DNA from: Anaerolineaceae bacterium | GTDB taxonomy: Bacteria; Chloroflexota; Anaerolineae; Anaerolineales; Villigracilaceae | Assembly: GCA_009885445.1 (NCBI GenBank) | Contig: VFKQ01000213.1 | Coordinates: 1-11,458, forward strand | Reading direction: 5' to 3' | DNA length: 11,458 nucleotides | Made by a program: the position numbers and the translations under genes | In this document: positions 8,339 through 11,458 of the stretch, one piece after another | Layout of the letters: each line of letters begins with the position of its first letter | How positions within the stretch are numbered: position 1 is the stretch's first letter | Notes under the pieces: generated by a model | Databases searched by the model: none | What the model saw: the letters and a program-made list of their open reading frames with translations, nothing else | What the model was told of the DNA's origin: nothing

Positions 8339-8877
8339 GCGAAATATTCGACTATCTGGATAAAAACTTTGAAGTGTACATTAATGCAGCGAGTGAAGAA
8401 AGAGAAAAAATTAGATTGTTCGTAAAGGAAAAGAGATTTGATATTCCACAACGAAATGTTACTTACTACATGGCATATTTGCTTCTAATGTATGTCAAGG
8501 AAAGAATTATGCCAAGCTTGAAACCCGCCAAAAAATTATCGATAATCGACAAACTAAAAAGAGCATCTGAATCGCCTGAAGATAAAGCGCAGTTGCTACG
8601 CGGACTCGTTGCGATTTCAATGGAAAATCTCTCTGAAAAATTTTATGACAAATCTTATACGGGAGAATATCCATATGGTGACGCGATGTATCTTCTTGCG
8701 GATCTTTATGTCACTTCAGAAGAAAGAGGGATGAATCCAGAGAATTATTTCCGGCAAATTGCCAACATTTCCAGCGATAAAGGCATATTACCAATGAATC
8801 AAATGATGGCAAGTGGCGGCGAATCGCGGCTCAGATCCGAAAGAAGCCAGTTCGGAGAATTTAAAGGCATGTTTTAA
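8335..8877 (+). CDS. Hypothetical protein, 180 residues, family not recognised
   Basis: The product is soluble, charged and probably mostly helical. It has an acidic and amphipathic N-terminus (MSEIFDYLDKNFEVYINAAS), a Lys/Glu-rich stretch at 20-37, a short hydrophobic helix at about 43-54 (TYYMAYLLLMYV; too short to be a clear membrane anchor), a Lys-rich segment at 63-77 and a helical C-terminal half with YPYGDAMYLLADLY (112-125). I recognise no family and see no catalytic motif. The start at 8335 is inferred from the ATGA overlap with the small ORF; an in-frame TTG at 8308 has no ribosome-binding site. Base composition is markedly AT-rich and lysine/isoleucine codons are common, unlike the flanking GC-rich genes, which suggests transfer from elsewhere. 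It ends 16 nt before the HMG-CoA synthase start, so the synthase may be co-transcribed with it. Confidence 0.65.
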   Translation: MSEIFDYLDKNFEVYINAASEEREKIRLFVKEKRFDIPQRNVTYYMAYLLLMYVKERIMPSLKPAKKLSIIDKLKRASESPEDKAQLLRGLVAISMENLSEKFYDKSYTGEYPYGDAMYLLADLYVTSEERGMNPENYFRQIANISSDKGILPMNQMMASGGESRLRSERSQFGEFKGMF

Positions 8878-8893
8878 ATCCAAGGAACACAAA

Positions 8894-9973
8894 ATGACCT
8901 TTCCCTCAACCTCCTCCCCCATACTCCTCCGTCCCTCCCGTCCGGTTGGATTCATCGGCTACGGCGCGTATGTGCCGCGCTACCGCCTGCCCGCGAAAGA
9001 AGTCGCGCGCGTGTGGACGGGCAAAACCGCTGGCCTGCCGATTAAAGAAAAAGCCGTCCCCGGCTTGGACGAGGACGTGATCACCATGTCCATCGAAGCG
9101 GCGCGCAATGCACTTGCCCGCGCCGGAATCAGCGCGCAAGATTTACGCGCCATCTGGGTCGGGTCTGAGTCGCACCCGTATGCGGTCAAGCCCAGCTCAA
9201 CGGTGGTTGCCGAAGCGATTGGCGCGTCCGCCAGCATTCAGGCGGGTGACTGGGAGTTCGCCTGCAAAGCGGGCACCGAAGCCATCGTCGCCGCGATGGG
9301 ATTCGTCGGTTCGCAGATGGCCGATTACGCCATGGCCATCGGCATGGACACCGCGCAGGGCAAGCCCGGCGACGCGCTCGAATACACGGCGGCGGCGGGC
9401 GGCGCGGCCTACATCATCGGTCCCGCCGAAAATTCGCTGGCGCTGATCAACGCATCGTACTCCTACGTCACCGACACGCCCGATTTCTGGCGGCGCGAAT
9501 ATCAAAAATATCCCGAGCATGGAGTGCGCTTCACCGGCGAGCCCGCCTATTTTCATCACATCACTTCATCTTCTAAAACGCTGATGGAAGAACTTGGCAT
9601 CACCGCCAAAGATTATCAATGGGCCGTCTTTCATCAGCCGAATACAAAATTTCCGCAACGCGCCGCGCAAATGCTCGGCTTCACCCCCGAACAAATCGCG
9701 CCCGGTCTGCTCGTGCCGCTGATCGGGAATACATATTCTGGATCCTCCATCCTAGGCCTGACCGCCATCCTCGACATCGCCCATCCCGGTGACCGCATCC
9801 TGCTCGCCTCGTTCGGGTCCGGGGCCGGGTCCGACGCCTTCGACCTCACCGTCACCGACAAGATTCTTGAACGCCAGGGCAAGGCATTGATGACCCAGGA
9901 TTATGTTTCTCGCCGCACCGAAATTGATTACGCCGCGTACGCCCGCATGCGCGGGAAGATTACGATGAAATAG
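8894..9973 (+). CDS. Hydroxymethylglutaryl-CoA synthase, archaeal-type
   Basis: The enzyme condenses acetyl-CoA with acetoacetyl-CoA to give HMG-CoA, the step before HMG-CoA reductase. It has the thiolase/KAS III-like fold and is cytosolic. The 359-residue product begins, after a 17-residue extension, with VGFIGYGAYVPRYRL, typical of the archaeal/Chloroflexota branch rather than the eukaryotic or Gram-positive coccal enzymes. Visible active-site segments are GSESHPYAVKP with the catalytic Glu (E92), EFACKAGT with the nucleophilic Cys (C124), FHQPNTKFP with the catalytic His (H247) and NTYSGSS (279-285). All key residues are present. AAGGA lies 8 nt before the ATG at 8894; the frame is open upstream but the extra residues are unlike the family. 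In archaea this gene is often followed by a thiolase and a DUF35 zinc/OB-fold gene that channel acetoacetyl-CoA. Neither follows here; instead a perfect palindrome and a lipoprotein gene follow. Confidence 0.93.
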   Translation: MTFPSTSSPILLRPSRPVGFIGYGAYVPRYRLPAKEVARVWTGKTAGLPIKEKAVPGLDEDVITMSIEAARNALARAGISAQDLRAIWVGSESHPYAVKPSSTVVAEAIGASASIQAGDWEFACKAGTEAIVAAMGFVGSQMADYAMAIGMDTAQGKPGDALEYTAAAGGAAYIIGPAENSLALINASYSYVTDTPDFWRREYQKYPEHGVRFTGEPAYFHHITSSSKTLMEELGITAKDYQWAVFHQPNTKFPQRAAQMLGFTPEQIAPGLLVPLIGNTYSGSSILGLTAILDIAHPGDRILLASFGSGAGSDAFDLTVTDKILERQGKALMTQDYVSRRTEIDYAAYARMRGKITMK

Positions 9974-9979
9974 ATTTAT

Positions 9980-10013
9980 TGGTAGGGGAACGGCAGCTGC
10001 CGTTCCCCTACCA
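9980..10013. repeat. Perfect 34-bp palindrome after HMG-CoA synthase
   Basis: The 17-nt arm TGGTAGGGGAACGGCAG is followed directly by its exact reverse complement, with no spacer, 7 bp after the synthase stop codon. As RNA it would fold into a very stable hairpin with a 4-nt loop. No T-run follows on the plus strand. On the minus strand only a mixed AATAAATCTATTT follows, so neither side is a standard intrinsic terminator. It could still end or stabilise the synthase mRNA, or be a mobile or REP-like palindrome. Confidence 0.85.
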
Positions 10014-10079
10014 CGATGGCCTTGACGTATAATGAGTTTGAAAATCAACCGCGAGGATTTTGAATGATACGGAGGCAAA

Positions 10080-11458
10080 ATGAACTCACTACGACTTAGC
10101 AAATTCATAACATATCTGATCACGCTGGCTTTATTTTTGGTTTCTTGCACGTCGGGGGCTAATATTAATACGGCAACGCCTTCGATCACATTGTCGCCAA
10201 CCAATACAACCACACCAACTCTTACACCAACGCTCACACCTACTATCACCCCGACTCTGGCTTTGCCGGTTGGAATAAAAACAGCGGTTCCATCTTCTGC
10301 CACACAGATTAATCCAGAGAACGTGACGGAACTGGAAGAAATCTCCCGCTTTTATGGAAAAATAGGTTATGCCGCTAAATTGACTCCTGATGGCAGATTC
10401 CTGTTTGTTAGAGATTCTGAGGGTATCGATAAATATGCCTACAAGTCAATGGAACATCTGTTACACATAAAATTGGCCAAGTCAAAATCACTTGAGACTA
10501 ACAATTTTTCATACGAAGACTTAAAAATCAGTGATAAAGGAGAGTTTGCTGTCATTGACAATAAATGGCTATTAGATTTAAGAAATGATCAAAATCCAAT
10601 CGTTCGAGATTTGGAATCGGAGGTCGATATAAAACTTTCGCAAGCGGGAGTGAAATTTACGTTATCGCCAGATGGAAGGATTTTGGTTGTTGCAGAAAGA
10701 AAATGTTATTCGAGTTGCTTGGAAGCATTTCAAATTATAAATTTGCAAGACGATAGTATTTTGTACTCTTGGAATGGCGGTAGCCAGGAATTGCATGGTC
10801 TTGAAAACGTCTTTTCGCCAGATGGCTCATATCTAACCACTGACAATCTCATAACCGAAGCAGACCAATATGATAATGGCCGCACAACGGGGAATTCAAT
10901 AAATATTTGGAGCGTTCTAGATTTTAAAAAGGTTTCCACAATAAAAATTGAATACCCTTATACTGTGACGCATACGGCTTTTTCTCCAGACAGCCATAAA
11001 CTTGCAATCGCCCAAAAAACTAGTATTGGCATCTACGATGTTTCCACTGGAGCGGTCGTAGCATCCATCAACAACTTGTGCGAGACTTCTCAAAGGCTAG
11101 TGTCATTCGTGCCTACCGACTCACAAAGACTTTTGGAGATCAGTGATTGTGAAACCGGCATCTGGACACTTAATTCGGGAACTCCGCGTTTCACAGGAAA
11201 AAGTGATATTGATCTATCAAAGATTGCTTTCGATGAGAAAGGGAATCCTTCGACTATTCTTTATCCTAAGCCTATTGGTAACTTGAAACCCTACGTCCGA
11301 CAGGAGTATTTCCAATTCATAGATGATAAAACGCTCGCGTTCAAGAACCTTGATGGGTATTCATCAATATCTAAATGGCATTCATGCAATCTTTCTCTGT
11401 TGAGTAACTCAGCTGATTGCGGGTATTATTCTTCATCCTATGAGAACGGACAATTCAT
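10080..11458 (+). CDS. Secreted lipoprotein with Thr-Pro linker and beta-propeller-like repeats (cut by right edge)
   Basis: From the ATG at 10080, which has GGAGG 4 nt upstream, 459 codons are open to the window edge. Residues 1-23 form a lipoprotein signal: a short basic start, a hydrophobic core (ITYLITLALFL) and the lipobox LVSC with the acylated cysteine at 23. The mature protein would be anchored outside the cytoplasmic membrane. Residues about 43-61 are a Thr-Pro linker built from TPTL units. From about residue 90 the sequence carries WD40/TolB-like blade marks: LTPDGRFL (101-108), LSPDGRIL (195-202), FSPDGSYL (245-252) and FSPDSHKLAIA (301-311), with blade-closing segments such as INIWSV (274-279) and IGIYDV (316-321). 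A beta-propeller is therefore likely; its ligand is unknown and no catalytic motif is seen. The gene is AT-richer than the synthase before it and has its own ribosome-binding site. The C-terminus is missing. Confidence 0.85.
   Translation, partial: MNSLRLSKFITYLITLALFLVSCTSGANINTATPSITLSPTNTTTPTLTPTLTPTITPTLALPVGIKTAVPSSATQINPENVTELEEISRFYGKIGYAAKLTPDGRFLFVRDSEGIDKYAYKSMEHLLHIKLAKSKSLETNNFSYEDLKISDKGEFAVIDNKWLLDLRNDQNPIVRDLESEVDIKLSQAGVKFTLSPDGRILVVAERKCYSSCLEAFQIINLQDDSILYSWNGGSQELHGLENVFSPDGSYLTTDNLITEADQYDNGRTTGNSINIWSVLDFKKVSTIKIEYPYTVTHTAFSPDSHKLAIAQKTSIGIYDVSTGAVVASINNLCETSQRLVSFVPTDSQRLLEISDCETGIWTLNSGTPRFTGKSDIDLSKIAFDEKGNPSTILYPKPIGNLKPYVRQEYFQFIDDKTLAFKNLDGYSSISKWHSCNLSLLSNSADCGYYSSSYENGQF
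10212..10259 (+). repeat. Four degenerate 12-bp units encoding the Thr-Pro linker
   Basis: Four consecutive 12-bp units (ACACCAACTCTT and variants, starting at 10212, 10224, 10236 and 10248) encode TPTL-TPTL-TPTI-TPTL. Changes lie mostly in third codon positions, so the protein repeat is kept while the DNA has drifted. Such spacers separate the lipid anchor from a folded domain. Confidence 0.75.

Noticed and set aside
10021..10033. TTGACG followed at once by TATAAT as a promoter for the lipoprotein gene
   Set aside because: The two elements are adjacent (1-bp spacer), so they cannot serve together as -35 and -10. The TATAAT alone may be real but has no matching -35.
10064..10099. Tiny 11-residue ORF with a GAGGA ribosome-binding site overlapping the lipoprotein start
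   Set aside because: It could act as an upstream ORF, but it is short, in a different frame and no conservation can be judged. The GGAGG before 10080 is sufficient for the lipoprotein.

Overview
The window most resembles a member of the phylum Chloroflexota, probably near Anaerolineae. This is inferred from four things and is not proven: a DnaA of that general style, an archaeal-type HMG-CoA synthase together with a class II HMG-CoA reductase in a bacterium, a very large PAS/GAF/HD-GYP sensor, and a lipoprotein with a Thr-Pro linker of the TPTL type. The core genes are GC-rich. Two stretches are clearly AT-richer: about 8150-8880, and 10020 to the right edge.

Layout from left to right. Positions 1-534, minus strand: the N-terminal 178 codons of dnaA, running off the left edge. 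Positions 535-1227: a long intergenic region between divergent genes, with a good candidate dnaA promoter, only imperfect DnaA-box-like words, a small hairpin and a TATAAT element in front of the next gene. Positions 1228-2511: class II HMG-CoA reductase. Positions 2543-7348: a giant membrane sensor of about 1600 residues (six membrane segments, PAS, three GAF, two PAS, two GAF) ending in an intact HD-GYP domain, so a probable cyclic-di-GMP phosphodiesterase. Positions 7414-7943: two small overlapping genes, a PBECR-like small protein and a DUF2283 protein, which look like a toxin-antitoxin type pair. Positions 7944-8248: no gene, but two copies of a structured GC-rich repeat. Positions 8249-8877: an AT-rich unit made of a 29-residue ORF coupled by an ATGA overlap to an unrecognised 180-residue protein. 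Positions 8894-9973: archaeal-type HMG-CoA synthase, followed by a perfect 34-bp palindrome. Positions 10080 to the right edge: a secreted lipoprotein with beta-propeller-like repeats, cut by the window.

How the genes may work together. The synthase (acetoacetyl-CoA plus acetyl-CoA to HMG-CoA) and the reductase (HMG-CoA to mevalonate) are consecutive steps of the mevalonate route to isoprenoids. They lie about 6.4 kb apart on the same strand, with the sensor, the small-gene pair and the AT-rich insert between them. The reductase and the sensor are close enough to share a transcript. No tRNA, rRNA, CRISPR array, transposase or intact insertion sequence was seen.
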